Source of the DNA: Patescibacteria group bacterium
Lineage (GTDB): Bacteria; Patescibacteriota; Minisyncoccia; Minisyncoccales; Staskawiczbacteraceae
NCBI GenBank assembly: GCA_018895235.1
Contig: JAHIOM010000015.1
Span: 1 to 44,740 of the forward strand
Reading direction: 5' to 3'
DNA: 44,740 nucleotides
The notes under the pieces are model-generated. The model did no database searches. It was given only the letters and a program-made list of their open reading frames with translations, and was not told where the DNA came from. Position 1 is the stretch's first letter. Every line of letters begins with the position of its first letter. This document shows, piece after piece, positions 8,411 to 16,070 of the stretch. The position numbers and the translations under genes are program-made.

Positions 8411-8486
8411 TTATTTATCCTGTTAAATAGCCCGTCGGGCTAATCCCGCCTAGGCGGGATTATTTAACTGGATGAAAATTTTAATC
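8411..8486. repeat. Y-family three-way-junction element, copy Y1
   Basis: Outer stem ATCC(T)GTTAAAT / ATTTAAC(T)GGAT (8417-8428 and 8462-8473) encloses two hairpins: AGCCC-gtc-GGGCT and AATCCCGCC-ta-GGCGGGATT. The conserved block runs into rplM, supplying its last codons and stop. Near-identical to Y2 at 12101-12175. Confidence 0.88.
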
Positions 8487-8856
8487 TTTTTATCTGCTTT
8501 GCTCTTAATTTGTTTTTTGGAAGCATACCGAATACCGCTTTTTTTAAAACTTCGGCTGGATTTTCTACAATAAGGGTTTTTAAAGATTTTGCCTTTAATC
8601 CTCCTAAATAACCCGTATGATGGTAATATTTTTTTTGTTCAATCTTTCTGCCCGTTATTTTAATTTTGCCGACATTTGCTACTATCACGAAATCGCCAAT
8701 ATCTTTATTCGGTAAAAAACCAATTTTATTTTTTCCCCTTAGTAAAACTGCAATTTCAGCAGCCAAACGGCCCAATATTTTATCGGTTGCATCAATTTTA
8801 TGCTTTTCTCTGCTCACCGCGGTTTTAGCGGAAACAGGTCTTTTTGTTTGTTTCAT
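8464..8856 (-). CDS. rplM: Ribosomal protein uL13, C-terminus replaced by repeat sequence
   Basis: 50S protein. It has the family block DATDKILGRLAAEIAVLLRG, then NKDIGDFVIVANVGKIKITGRK, GYLGGLKAKSL and AVFGMLPKNKLRAKQIKRL. Bacterial L13 usually continues with a His-rich segment of about 12-15 residues. Here it stops at LKFSSS, and those codons and the stop lie in the Y1 repeat. 130 aa instead of about 142. It starts 1 nt after rplQ; no Shine-Dalgarno. Confidence 0.96.
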   Translation of the reverse strand: MKQTKRPVSAKTAVSREKHKIDATDKILGRLAAEIAVLLRGKNKIGFLPNKDIGDFVIVANVGKIKITGRKIEQKKYYHHTGYLGGLKAKSLKTLIVENPAEVLKKAVFGMLPKNKLRAKQIKRLKFSSS

Positions 8857-8857
8857 A

Positions 8858-9211
8858 TTATTGTTCCACTAATTCAAAAATCACCATTTGCGCGCTATCT
8901 GCTTGGCGTTGGCCCAATCTAATAATTCTGGTGTATCCGCCTTTTCTTTCTTTATATTTTGGCGCAATTTCATTTATTAATTTTTTAACCACAACAGGAG
9001 ATAAATAACCCGCCAGCAACCTGGTGCTAGACAAATCTCCTTTTTTAGCTTTGGTTATCAATTTTTCAACTAATATTTTCGCCTCTTTGGCTTTTGCTTC
9101 GGTGGTTTTAATTTTTTCACGTAAAAAAAGATTATGGGCTAATGATTTTAATAAAGCCTTGCGCTGGTCTTTTTTTCTCCCAAATTTTCTGCCTTTATTT
9201 CTTTTACGCAT
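8858..9211 (-). CDS. rplQ: Ribosomal protein bL17
   Basis: 50S protein near the exit tunnel. It shows the L17 signature: RKFGRKKDQRKALLKSLAHNLF at the N-terminus, KIKTTEAKAKEAKILVEKLIT in the middle and YTRIIRLGQRQADSAQMVIFELVE at the end. 117 aa, normal length. Follows rpoA by 21 nt, as in the standard alpha operon. No Shine-Dalgarno; the leader is A-rich. Confidence 0.97.
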   Translation of the reverse strand: MRKRNKGRKFGRKKDQRKALLKSLAHNLFLREKIKTTEAKAKEAKILVEKLITKAKKGDLSSTRLLAGYLSPVVVKKLINEIAPKYKERKGGYTRIIRLGQRQADSAQMVIFELVEQ

Positions 9212-9232
9212 ATTAATATACTTCTTTTTTTT

Positions 9233-10036
9233 CTAATTCTTTTTTGTTTTTTTCTTTGATTTTGGCTTTACCTTTTTTTGCGCTTTTTTGGCTTTCTTTT
9301 TCCCGATTTCTTCCGGCACTAACTTTTCTGAAGACAGCGCTGGTGCTTCTAAAAATAAGGAAAAGTGTTTGATAAGAATCTGGCAGGCCTCTAAAAACGC
9401 TTCCTCCGGCGTTATCGTCCCGTCGGTTTCAATCTCAAGGTTTAATTTGTCATAATCGGTTCTGTCTCCCACCCGCATGTTTTCTATTTGAAAACTAACG
9501 CTTCTAATCGGCGTAAAAATAGCATCCAGCGAAATTGTTCCTATTTCCGATTTTTTTCTCTTCCTTTGATCTTTCGTCTCATAGCCGGTTCCTTTTTCAA
9601 TTTGAACTTCTATTTCAATCTCGGCTTTGCTATTGGTTAAAGTGGCAATATGACAATCGGGATTAAAAAGCTTAATTTGGCTCGGCATTTTAAAATCAGA
9701 GCCCTTTATTTCTTTTTCTCCCTTTACTTTCAGTTGGGCTTTTTGCATATCCCCTTCAAATACCTTAAAACGGAGATTTTTCAAGTTTTGTATTATCATA
9801 ATCACATCTTCTAAAACCCCAGGGATTGTTGAAAATTCGTGCTGGACGCCTTTAATTTTTACTTCCGTTACTGCAGCCCCGGAAAGAGAAGAAAGCAAAA
9901 CTCTTCTCAGCGTATTTCCAATAGTTACTCCGTATCCTGGATACAAAGATTCTATTTGGAAAATAGCCTGATTTTTTTTGTGTAAGAATAGTGGACTTTT
10001 CTGAATTACTTTTGGAGTTAAAGGAAGTGAAATCAT
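9233..10036 (-). CDS. rpoA: RNA polymerase alpha subunit lacking the C-terminal domain
   Basis: Alpha dimer platform for RNA polymerase assembly. The N-terminal domain is complete: YPGYGVTIGNTLRRVLLSSLSGAAVTEV, HEFSTIPGVLEDVIMIIQNLK, and EEAFLEACQILIKHF closing the dimer helix near residue 225. The protein then ends in a Lys-rich tail (KKKAKKAQKKVKPKSKKKTK) at 267 aa, where about 310-330 is usual. The alpha-CTD, which binds UP elements and activators, is missing. No frameshift remnant of a CTD is visible between the stop and rplQ. A hairpin sits just before the ATG. Confidence 0.96.
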   Translation of the reverse strand: MISLPLTPKVIQKSPLFLHKKNQAIFQIESLYPGYGVTIGNTLRRVLLSSLSGAAVTEVKIKGVQHEFSTIPGVLEDVIMIIQNLKNLRFKVFEGDMQKAQLKVKGEKEIKGSDFKMPSQIKLFNPDCHIATLTNSKAEIEIEVQIEKGTGYETKDQRKRKKSEIGTISLDAIFTPIRSVSFQIENMRVGDRTDYDKLNLEIETDGTITPEEAFLEACQILIKHFSLFLEAPALSSEKLVPEEIGKKKAKKAQKKVKPKSKKKTKKN

Positions 10037-10042
10037 ATGTTT

Positions 10043-10081
10043 TACCCACCGAAATTTTTAATTGAAAGATTCGGACGGGTG
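10043..10081. repeat. Imperfect hairpin immediately before the rpoA start codon
   Basis: ACCC-a-CCGAA ... TTCGG-ac-GGGT. On the minus strand it ends in GGTGGGTAAAACAT directly before the ATG. A similar arrangement (GGCGGGTAAACAC then ATG) precedes rpsE at 20953-20989. The two may be related. Confidence 0.6.
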
Positions 10082-10094
10082 AATTTATTAATTT

Positions 10095-10724
10095 TTAGCG
10101 TGAATAAAATTCGAAGATAACCGAAATTTCAGCAGGAGGTGAAACTTCTGCCAATGACGGCTCTTCTTTAATTTTTGCGACTAATTGATCTGCGTCAATT
10201 TCTAACCAATGGGGCAATTCCTTTTTTTTAATTTGAGCGGCTATTTCACGAAATATATTTCTTTTTTTCTTTGTTTCCTTCACCGCCACTATATCTCCTT
10301 TTTTTGTTTCAAAGGAGGGAACATCAACGGGTTTATTATTCACTAAAAAATAGCCGTGGGAAACAAGCTGCCTTGCCTGGGTGCGCGATTTGGCCAAACC
10401 AAGATTAAAGATAACGCTGTCTAATCTTTTCTCTAATTTTTTTATAAGTTCTTCTGCAATATCCGGCACTTTCCCGCGTTTTTCCAGGGTTTTTTTGACA
10501 TATTTTTTAAATTGGCGTTCCGATAATCCGTACCAATTTCTTAACTTCTGTTTTTCATTCAATGCCTTTTTATATCCGGAAGGAGCGCCTGATTTTCTTT
10601 TTTTCTCAAGACCCGGCGGATAAGCCCTTTTAACCATGGCGCATTTAGGAGATAAGCATCTTTCCCCTTTCAAAAACAGTTTCTGGCCAGCTCTTCGGCA
10701 AATTTTACATTTATCTTTGATCAT
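10095..10724 (-). CDS. rpsD: Ribosomal protein uS4, zinc-binding form
   Basis: 16S rRNA primary binder that nucleates 30S assembly. Cys6, Cys9, Cys23 and Cys28 form the C+ zinc motif. KQKLRNWYGLSERQFKKYV and the S4 RNA-binding domain (LEKRLDSVIFNLGLAKSRTQ, then ARQLVSHGYFLVNNKPVDVPS) follow. 209 aa, normal. Between rpsK and rpoA as in most bacteria. Confidence 0.97.
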   Translation of the reverse strand: MIKDKCKICRRAGQKLFLKGERCLSPKCAMVKRAYPPGLEKKRKSGAPSGYKKALNEKQKLRNWYGLSERQFKKYVKKTLEKRGKVPDIAEELIKKLEKRLDSVIFNLGLAKSRTQARQLVSHGYFLVNNKPVDVPSFETKKGDIVAVKETKKKRNIFREIAAQIKKKELPHWLEIDADQLVAKIKEEPSLAEVSPPAEISVIFEFYSR

Positions 10725-10757
10725 ATTTCAAAATTTATATAAATAACAAGGTTATTT

Positions 10758-11213
10758 TTACACTCTCCTTGTTTTCCTCGGCCTGCAGCCATTATGAGGA
10801 ATCGGTGTTATGTCCTTAATTGTAATGATATTCAATCCGTGGGTCATTAATGATCTCACGGCCGAATCACGACCGGGGCCTATTCCCTTTACAAAAACAT
10901 GGATTTTCTCAATTCCCATCTTAAGAATAATATTAGAAATAGTTTCCCCAACTTTTGAAGCCGCAAAGGCAGTCCCCTTCTTTGTTCCTTTAAACCCTAC
11001 TGAACCGGCGCTCTTCCATGTTAAAGCTTTCCCGATTAAATCTGTCAGGGTAATTATTGTATTGTTATAAGAAGAAGAGATATAAACTTTTGCCTCTGAA
11101 ATTCTTTGAGCGGTTGCCTTGATTTTCGGCTCTTTTTTTAATCCTGCCTCTATTTTATCCGTTTCTTTTATAACCTCTTCTTCCGATTTTTTGATGACGT
11201 GTTTTTTTCCCAT
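10758..11213 (-). CDS. rpsK: Ribosomal protein uS11
   Basis: 30S platform protein that contacts the mRNA exit. It contains VYISSSYNNTIITLTDLIGK, SAGSVGFKGTKKGTAFAAS, VFVKGIGPGRDSAVRSL and the terminal DITPIPHNGCRPRKTRRV. 151 aa, about 25 longer than usual because of a Lys/Glu-rich N-terminus (KKSEEEVIKETDKIEAGLKK). Between rpsM and rpsD. Confidence 0.97.
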   Translation of the reverse strand: MGKKHVIKKSEEEVIKETDKIEAGLKKEPKIKATAQRISEAKVYISSSYNNTIITLTDLIGKALTWKSAGSVGFKGTKKGTAFAASKVGETISNIILKMGIEKIHVFVKGIGPGRDSAVRSLMTHGLNIITIKDITPIPHNGCRPRKTRRV

Positions 11214-11248
11214 GCTTTTTTAAAATAATGTTTTGAACTTAATCGATT

Positions 11249-11638
11249 TTATGTCGGCATTGACGGCGGTTTCCTGCCAGAACCCACTGTTTTCCGGACA
11301 TTTCCGCGAACTGTTCTTGTGTTGGTTCTTGTCCTCTGCCCTCTAACCGGAAGCTTTTTTATATGGCGAAAACCTCTCCAGGATCCGATATCTTTCAATC
11401 TTTTAACATTAATCATTATCTGCCGCCTGAGGTCTCCTTCAATTTTATATTTTTTTTCAAGAATTTCTCTTAACTGATTAATTTCTTGAGTGGTTAGATC
11501 TTTCGCTTTTTTGGTTGGGTCAATTTTTGTTTCAATTAAAATTTTTCTACTCAAAGATTCGCCCACTCCGTAAATGTAGGTTAGTGCTACTCCTATTATT
11601 TTATTATCGGGAATATTAACCCCTGAAATTCTTGGCAT
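11249..11638 (-). CDS. rpsM: Ribosomal protein uS13
   Basis: 30S head protein that bridges to the 50S. It has PRISGVNIPDNKIIGVALTY at the start, the GVGESLSRKI helix-hairpin-helix, GSWRGFRHIKKLPVRGQRT and the basic tail RTRTNTRTVRGNVRKTVG. 129 aa. Ten nt downstream of rpmJ, the usual order. Confidence 0.97.
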   Translation of the reverse strand: MPRISGVNIPDNKIIGVALTYIYGVGESLSRKILIETKIDPTKKAKDLTTQEINQLREILEKKYKIEGDLRRQIMINVKRLKDIGSWRGFRHIKKLPVRGQRTRTNTRTVRGNVRKTVGSGRKPPSMPT

Positions 11639-11647
11639 AATAGAAAA

Positions 11648-11761
11648 CTATCCTTGCCTTTGCTTGTGCTTAGGATTTTCACAAATGACATAAACTCGTC
11701 TTTTTCTTCTGACGATTTTACACTTATCACAAATTTTTTTAACTGAAGGTCTTACTTTCAT
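11648..11761 (-). CDS. rpmJ: Ribosomal protein bL36
   Basis: 37-aa 50S protein. The reading frame gives [20 protein letters not shown] and ends NPKHKQRQG. Cys11, Cys14, Cys27 and His32 form the zinc ribbon of the C+ type. It sits between infA and rpsM, where bacterial rpmJ belongs. Confidence 0.97.
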   Translation of the reverse strand: MKVRPSVKKICDKCKIVRRKRRVYVICENPKHKQRQG

Positions 11762-11776
11762 TTTAAATAAAAAACT

Positions 11777-11800
11777 AAAAATCTAAGTGCTTAGATTTTT
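11777..11800 (-). terminator. Weak terminator-like hairpin between infA and rpmJ
   Basis: AAAAATCTAAG-tg-CTTAGATTTTT, followed on the minus strand by TTAGTTTTTTATTT. A/T-rich and short, so it might attenuate transcription between infA and rpmJ rather than end it. Confidence 0.45.
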
Positions 11801-11817
11801 AAATAACCTCGCGATTT

Positions 11818-12045
11818 TTATCTCAGCCTATAAACAATTCTTCCTTTTTTATCGTCATAGGGAGTCATTTCTACAGTAACTCTGTCGCCGGGAAGAATTT
11901 TAATTCTATGAAGCCTCATTTTTCCGGAAAGAACGGCCAAAACTTCGTTCCCATCGTCTAATTTTACCTTAAAAAAAGTACTGGGCAGAGCTTCAATAAC
12001 TTGTCCTTCTTTTTTAAAGGTTTTTTTTGTTGGGCTAGTATTCAT
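11818..12045 (-). CDS. infA: Translation initiation factor IF-1
   Basis: OB-fold factor that binds the 30S A site during initiation. [40 protein letters not shown] and the terminal KGRIVYRLR are all characteristic. 75 aa with a short polar N-terminal extension ([10 protein letters not shown]). First gene of the infA-to-rpsI operon. Its promoter at 12060-12088 leaves a leader of only about 8 nt. Confidence 0.97.
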   Translation of the reverse strand: MNTSPTKKTFKKEGQVIEALPSTFFKVKLDDGNEVLAVLSGKMRLHRIKILPGDRVTVEMTPYDDKKGRIVYRLR

Positions 12046-12059
12046 CTATTATGGTGTTG

Positions 12060-12088
12060 ATGATAACAAGTTCTTAAAAATAAGTCAA
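12060..12088 (-). promoter_or_regulatory. Promoter for infA operon
   Basis: TTGACT, 17 nt, TATCAT on the minus strand. Predicted transcription start near 12053, about 8 nt before the infA ATG. Confidence 0.75.
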
Positions 12089-12100
12089 TAATAATTCTTA

Positions 12101-12175
12101 TTATTTATCCTGTTAAATAGCCCTCGGGCTAATCCCGCCCAAGCGGGATTATTTAACTGGATGAAAATTTTAATC
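12101..12175. repeat. Y-family three-way-junction element, copy Y2
   Basis: Same organisation as Y1: outer stem at 12107-12118 and 12151-12162, hairpins AGCC-ctcg-GGCT and AATCCCGC-ccaa-GCGGGATT. The conserved block enters the 3' end of the upstream gene and encodes its LKFSSS-stop, exactly as Y1 does in rplM. Confidence 0.88.
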
Positions 12176-13445
12176 GGACATTTATTTTGCTCTGGTCGTT
12201 CGGCGCTTTTTTCACCCAAAACGGCCAAAAATCTATCTTAATTTCAGAAACTTCCTGGCCAATTTTGCTGTAAATAATGTCGCTGATTTGACTGGAGTTT
12301 TTCCCCATAAAAGACAGAGATATCTCTTGGGTATTAATAGCGGGATATATTTTGGCTGATATTTCTGAATTAAGGGTTATACTTCCTAGCTTTAAATCTA
12401 TTAACTCTGGATTATATACTAAAACTAAAGTTTCTTCAAGTATTGTTTTTTGCTCTGGAACTTGGGAAATAATATAGTTTTTGGCTATTTTTTTTAGATC
12501 TGCTTCCTTAGCAACCAGCGCGCTTATTTTTACTTTTGCCGTACAATTAAACTTATCTATCTCTGCTCCAGCCTTAACCGAACAGGAACTCTCTATAGTG
12601 CTTTTGTCGAGAGCATTATTAAATAAAACCAAATTTGAAGATGCGACTCTATTTTTCAAGGCCTCTTCAGTATCATCAAAAAGTTTCTGAAGTAATCCGT
12701 CTTTTGCACCATCAATATCATCTGAAGTTACCACCTTTAATTCTGATTCATAGCCACCGGTCATGCTTTCAGTTGATTCGGCATAAACACTATAATAATA
12801 AGCTGTTCCAGAAAGACCAGGGATTGAAAAACTAGCAGAACCGATATTATACGCTTCCCCCGATTCAACTGCTGTGACCTTAATATCAACCCAACTTGGA
12901 ACAACTTTCCCGTTTTTTATTTGGGCGGCAGGAAGATTAATTTTAGACACCGAACGAAACAACTTTCCCGAATCTGATAAAAAGCGGGTTTTAGCTACAA
13001 GAGTAACGGGAGCAACCGGACTATATTTGTTATAAACCCGGATGGTGCCCTGAGCTATCCCCTCTTTTGACCCCGAACCGGTTGCAGGAAACTCCTGCCA
13101 ACCCTCTTTTTCTTCTTCAATAAATTGCGCCGGAATCTTATTATTTTCCAAATCAACCTCTTCTAATGCCTTTTCTATTGTTATTTTCTGTTTAAAACTT
13201 ACAACTTCTGTCACGGGCCAAATTTCAACATTCAAAGACGCTAACCTGAAATATAAATAAATAGCCGCTAAAAGAAGAAAGACGCCTGAAAAAACCAAAA
13301 CTCCAGCCAACAGACGGGGTTTTTTTCCCCCGCCCTCTTTTCTTATTTTTTTCTTTGTTTTTTTTCCTCCTACAAGATTTTTAATTTTATTCTCCATATC
13401 AGACGCTAAATTGGGAGGAATAATATCAAATATTTTTTTGGGCAT
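12153..13445 (-). CDS. Membrane-anchored baseplate-J-like protein
   Basis: Cellular role unknown. A basic N-terminus (GGKKTKKKIRKEGGGKK) precedes one membrane segment (LLAGVLVFSGVFLLLAAIYLY, about 46-66). The exterior part has a region resembling the baseplate J/gp47 fold (TLVAKTRFLSDSGKLFRS, then SWVDIKVTAVESGEAYNIG), a family annotated in many CPR genomes. The last residues, LKFSSS, come from repeat Y2. It appears monocistronic, between alaS and infA. The similarity is by eye and moderate. Confidence 0.75.
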   Translation of the reverse strand: MPKKIFDIIPPNLASDMENKIKNLVGGKKTKKKIRKEGGGKKPRLLAGVLVFSGVFLLLAAIYLYFRLASLNVEIWPVTEVVSFKQKITIEKALEEVDLENNKIPAQFIEEEKEGWQEFPATGSGSKEGIAQGTIRVYNKYSPVAPVTLVAKTRFLSDSGKLFRSVSKINLPAAQIKNGKVVPSWVDIKVTAVESGEAYNIGSASFSIPGLSGTAYYYSVYAESTESMTGGYESELKVVTSDDIDGAKDGLLQKLFDDTEEALKNRVASSNLVLFNNALDKSTIESSCSVKAGAEIDKFNCTAKVKISALVAKEADLKKIAKNYIISQVPEQKTILEETLVLVYNPELIDLKLGSITLNSEISAKIYPAINTQEISLSFMGKNSSQISDIIYSKIGQEVSEIKIDFWPFWVKKAPNDQSKINVRLKFSSS

Positions 13446-13508
13446 AGTTTTATTTTATAATTTTCAATTTTTAATTTCTAATTTCTAAACCTTTAAAATA
13501 ATAGCAAA

Positions 13509-13646
13509 GCGAGGCATTAGTTCCAAAAGTAAATTTCGCAGGCAGAAAAGCACGGTTTTGCGAAGCAAATTTTCTGCCGAGAACTTAGGGCGCGTCCCGC
13601 CGCTGGGCGGGACGACGCGCGGTACTTTTGGGGCTAATGCCGAGCG
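13509..13646 (+). repeat. E-family structured element, long copy E1
   Basis: Plus-strand fold. Base GC-GA-GG / CC-GA-GC; outer stem 13513-13531 with 13623-13641, where the only non-Watson-Crick pairs are two U-G. Hairpin 1 has an 8-nt internal loop GCACGGTT (13550-13557). Hairpin 2 has a bulged A and a C(GCTG)G cap at 13601-13606. AAACC at 13487-13491 could pair with the GGTTT of the loop. It abuts the alaS stop codon. Confidence 0.85.
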
Positions 13647-15425
13647 TTACTCTAAAACTGCTTTTATTCTTCTAACACCTGCACTTGACGATTCTTCTTT
13701 TTGTATTTTGAAACACCCCAAAATTCCTGTTTTTTCAACATGAGGCCCTCCGCAAATTTCTCTGCTTAATATTTCATCGCCTTCGCTTATAATATAAACT
13801 TTAACGGCTTGGCCGTATTTTGAATCAAAAACACCCATGGCACCGATTTCTTTTGCCCTATATAGGGTCATTTCTTCATATTTGACCGACAAATCTTTTT
13901 TAATCGCCTCATTAACAAAGTCCTCCACTTTTTTAATTTGTTCGGGAGTCATTTTTTCTTTATAAGAAAAGTCAAATCTCAATCTTTCGGCTGTAATATT
14001 GCTGCCTTTCTGGATTACATCTTCGCCTAAAACCTTTCTTAACCCGGCCAGCATTAAATGGGCTGCGGTATGAAGTTTGGTTGTTTCAAGGCCCGCATCA
14101 GCCATCCCTCCCTTAAAGACGCCTGCCGTAGCGGTACGAGAAAGATTTTGGTGTTTTTCCAGTTCTTTTTTAAATCCATCTAGGTCAACTTCTAGATTTT
14201 TCTCCTTTGCCAATTCTTCGGTCATCTCTATCGGGAAACCGTAGGTCTGATAAAGATTGAAAGAATCCTGACCAGATATAACGCCAGAAGTTTGGATATT
14301 TTCAAATTCTTTTAATCCCCTCTCCAGTGTTTTATTAAACTTTTCTTCTTCTCTAACTAACTGCTCTTCAATAAAATCCTTGTTCTTTTTTAATTCGGGA
14401 TAAATATCTTTGTATATATCAATTACGGGCTCTACAATTTTAAAGGTAAAAACATTTTTAATTCCTATTTTCCTCCCGTGCCTTATGGCTCTACGAATCA
14501 ATCGCCTTAAAACATAACCTCGTTCAATATTAGATGGCTCTATATTTTCACTTAAAATAAAAGTGGCTGCTTTTAGGTGATCTGCAATTACTCTATAATT
14601 CAGGGGCTGGGATTGATATTTTATTTCAGCCAATTCCTCTATTTTTTTTATTATCGGCAGAAACAATTCTGTTTCATAAATATTATTGTGGCCATTTAAA
14701 ACCGCTGTTGTTCTTTCTACTCCCATTCCGGTATCTACGTTTTTTTGTTTTAGGGGCTCGTATTTTCCTTCTTTGGTTTTATTAAACTCCATAAAAACAT
14801 CATTCCAAATTTCCGCATATTTACCGCAACTGCATCCTGGCCGGCAGCTCAAATCGCATTTTTCTTTACCCGTATCATAAAATATTTCAGTGCAAGGACC
14901 GCAGGGACCGGTCTGGCCAGCTGGACCCCACCAGTTATCTTCTTTTGGCAAAAAATAAATTCTTTCGTCCGGAATTCCCAATTGTTGCCAAATCGCGGTT
15001 GATTCTTCGTCTTTTGGAGCGTCGCTATCGCCAGCGAAAATTGTTATGTTTAATTTTTCAATCGGGATATTTAGATATTTTCTCCCGGTTAAAAATTCAA
15101 AACTCCAGTTGATTGCTTCTTTTTTCCAATAATCACCTAAAGACCAATTACCCAACATCTCAAAAAAAGTTAAATGCCAAGAGTCGCCAACGCTGTCAAT
15201 GTCGCCGGTTCTAATACATTTTTGAACATCAGCTAACCTCTTCCCGCTAGGGTGCTTTTCTCCTATCAAAAAGGGTACTAACGGATGCATGCCGGCAGTG
15301 GTAAACAGAACCGTTGGGTCATTTACTGGAATTAAAGAAGCGCCGGGGATAATAACATGTCCGTTTGCTTTAAAAAAATCTAAAAACTTTTTCCTCAATC
15401 CAGAAGACTTCATTTTTAAGCTCAT
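13647..15425 (-). CDS. alaS: Alanyl-tRNA synthetase, short form ending after the editing domain
   Basis: Charges tRNA-Ala and edits mischarged products. The catalytic core (VNDPTVLFTTAGMHPLVPFL, GDIDSVGDSWHLTFFEMLGN) is followed by a Cys-rich CDLSCRPGCSCGKYAEIWND. The editing domain has zinc ligands His452, His456, Cys558 and His562 (HTAAH ... CGGPH). The protein ends at residue 592; typical enzymes are about 870 aa, so the DHHA1/C-Ala oligomerisation region is gone. Predicted mRNA start is 3 nt before the ATG at 15425; MKSSGLRKK (15413) is an alternative start. Element E1 lies at its 3' end. Confidence 0.96.
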   Translation of the reverse strand: MSLKMKSSGLRKKFLDFFKANGHVIIPGASLIPVNDPTVLFTTAGMHPLVPFLIGEKHPSGKRLADVQKCIRTGDIDSVGDSWHLTFFEMLGNWSLGDYWKKEAINWSFEFLTGRKYLNIPIEKLNITIFAGDSDAPKDEESTAIWQQLGIPDERIYFLPKEDNWWGPAGQTGPCGPCTEIFYDTGKEKCDLSCRPGCSCGKYAEIWNDVFMEFNKTKEGKYEPLKQKNVDTGMGVERTTAVLNGHNNIYETELFLPIIKKIEELAEIKYQSQPLNYRVIADHLKAATFILSENIEPSNIERGYVLRRLIRRAIRHGRKIGIKNVFTFKIVEPVIDIYKDIYPELKKNKDFIEEQLVREEEKFNKTLERGLKEFENIQTSGVISGQDSFNLYQTYGFPIEMTEELAKEKNLEVDLDGFKKELEKHQNLSRTATAGVFKGGMADAGLETTKLHTAAHLMLAGLRKVLGEDVIQKGSNITAERLRFDFSYKEKMTPEQIKKVEDFVNEAIKKDLSVKYEEMTLYRAKEIGAMGVFDSKYGQAVKVYIISEGDEILSREICGGPHVEKTGILGCFKIQKEESSSAGVRRIKAVLE

Positions 15426-15434
15426 TATTCAATT

Positions 15435-15463
15435 ATTTTACTCTATCAGAAAATTATATGCAA
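15435..15463 (-). promoter_or_regulatory. Promoter for alaS
   Basis: TTGCAT, 17 nt, TAAAAT on the minus strand. Predicted start near 15428, so the leader is about 3 nt if the first ATG is used. Confidence 0.7.
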
Positions 15464-15464
15464 A

Positions 15465-15484
15465 TAGCCGCCTCTCAGCGGCTA
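15465..15484 (-). terminator. Terminator-like hairpin after the ykuK-like gene
   Basis: TAGCCGC-6 nt-GCGGCTA. The downstream run on the minus strand is only TTTGCAT, which overlaps the alaS -35. A partial terminator at best. Confidence 0.5.
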
Positions 15485-15505
15485 AATTTTGAATTTTGAA
15501 TTTTT

Positions 15506-16024
15506 CTAAGTATATCTGTCTGCCACCACCGAAGCGGCAAACGACTCTGGCTTTATTTTTGCTTCAAATCCATTACTCTTAATAAGTCCGACTATTTCTT
15601 TTACCATATCTCTTGTTTGGCCTTGCTCGCCGACATCTGCGTGGATATAGCGAAATTGATAATTGGTTAAATTAGAATGGTTAGCCAACTCTTTTGCTAA
15701 AGCTTCTTTCAAAAATAGGGCTAAATCGCAGGATAACAAAACTTCTTCTAAAATCCGTTGGTGCCAGTTAGAGAATTTTTTACTCAAATTATCGGGATAA
15801 CTTATCTTTTTAATAAAAAACCTTCCTCCTTCGCCCACTCGCAAAACAACTATAACTACCGGGAAAAAAACTTTTTCAGCAGACGGAGAATCGCATCCGA
15901 CAATAATATCATAAAAACTTTGCGGTTTTTCTCGGATATAGCTAAAAATCTCTTTAATTACTCCATTAAAATTCAAGTTTCCTTTGCTGGGATTATAAAA
16001 ATAACCGTCTTCAAATTTACTCAT
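15506..16024 (-). CDS. YkuK-like ribonuclease H-fold protein (DUF458)
   Basis: Matches the YkuK/DUF458 family, which has an RNase H-like fold and is linked to sporulation in Bacillus; its role here is unknown. IIVGCDSPSAE near residue 41 holds the first acidic residue. HADVGEQGQTRDMVKEIVGL near 129-148 and IKPESFAASVVADRYT at the C-terminus are the other family blocks. 172 aa. It seems to be transcribed alone, with a leader of about 6 nt. Confidence 0.82.
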   Translation of the reverse strand: MSKFEDGYFYNPSKGNLNFNGVIKEIFSYIREKPQSFYDIIVGCDSPSAEKVFFPVVIVVLRVGEGGRFFIKKISYPDNLSKKFSNWHQRILEEVLLSCDLALFLKEALAKELANHSNLTNYQFRYIHADVGEQGQTRDMVKEIVGLIKSNGFEAKIKPESFAASVVADRYT

Positions 16025-16036
16025 AATAGATACTTT

Positions 16037-16064
16037 ATCCTATAGAATTAATGTTTTTTGTCAA
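16037..16064 (-). promoter_or_regulatory. Promoter for ykuK-like gene
   Basis: Perfect -35 TTGACA, 16 nt, then TAGGAT on the minus strand. Predicted start near 16030, only about 6 nt from the ATG. Confidence 0.6.
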
Positions 16065-16070
16065 TAAAAA

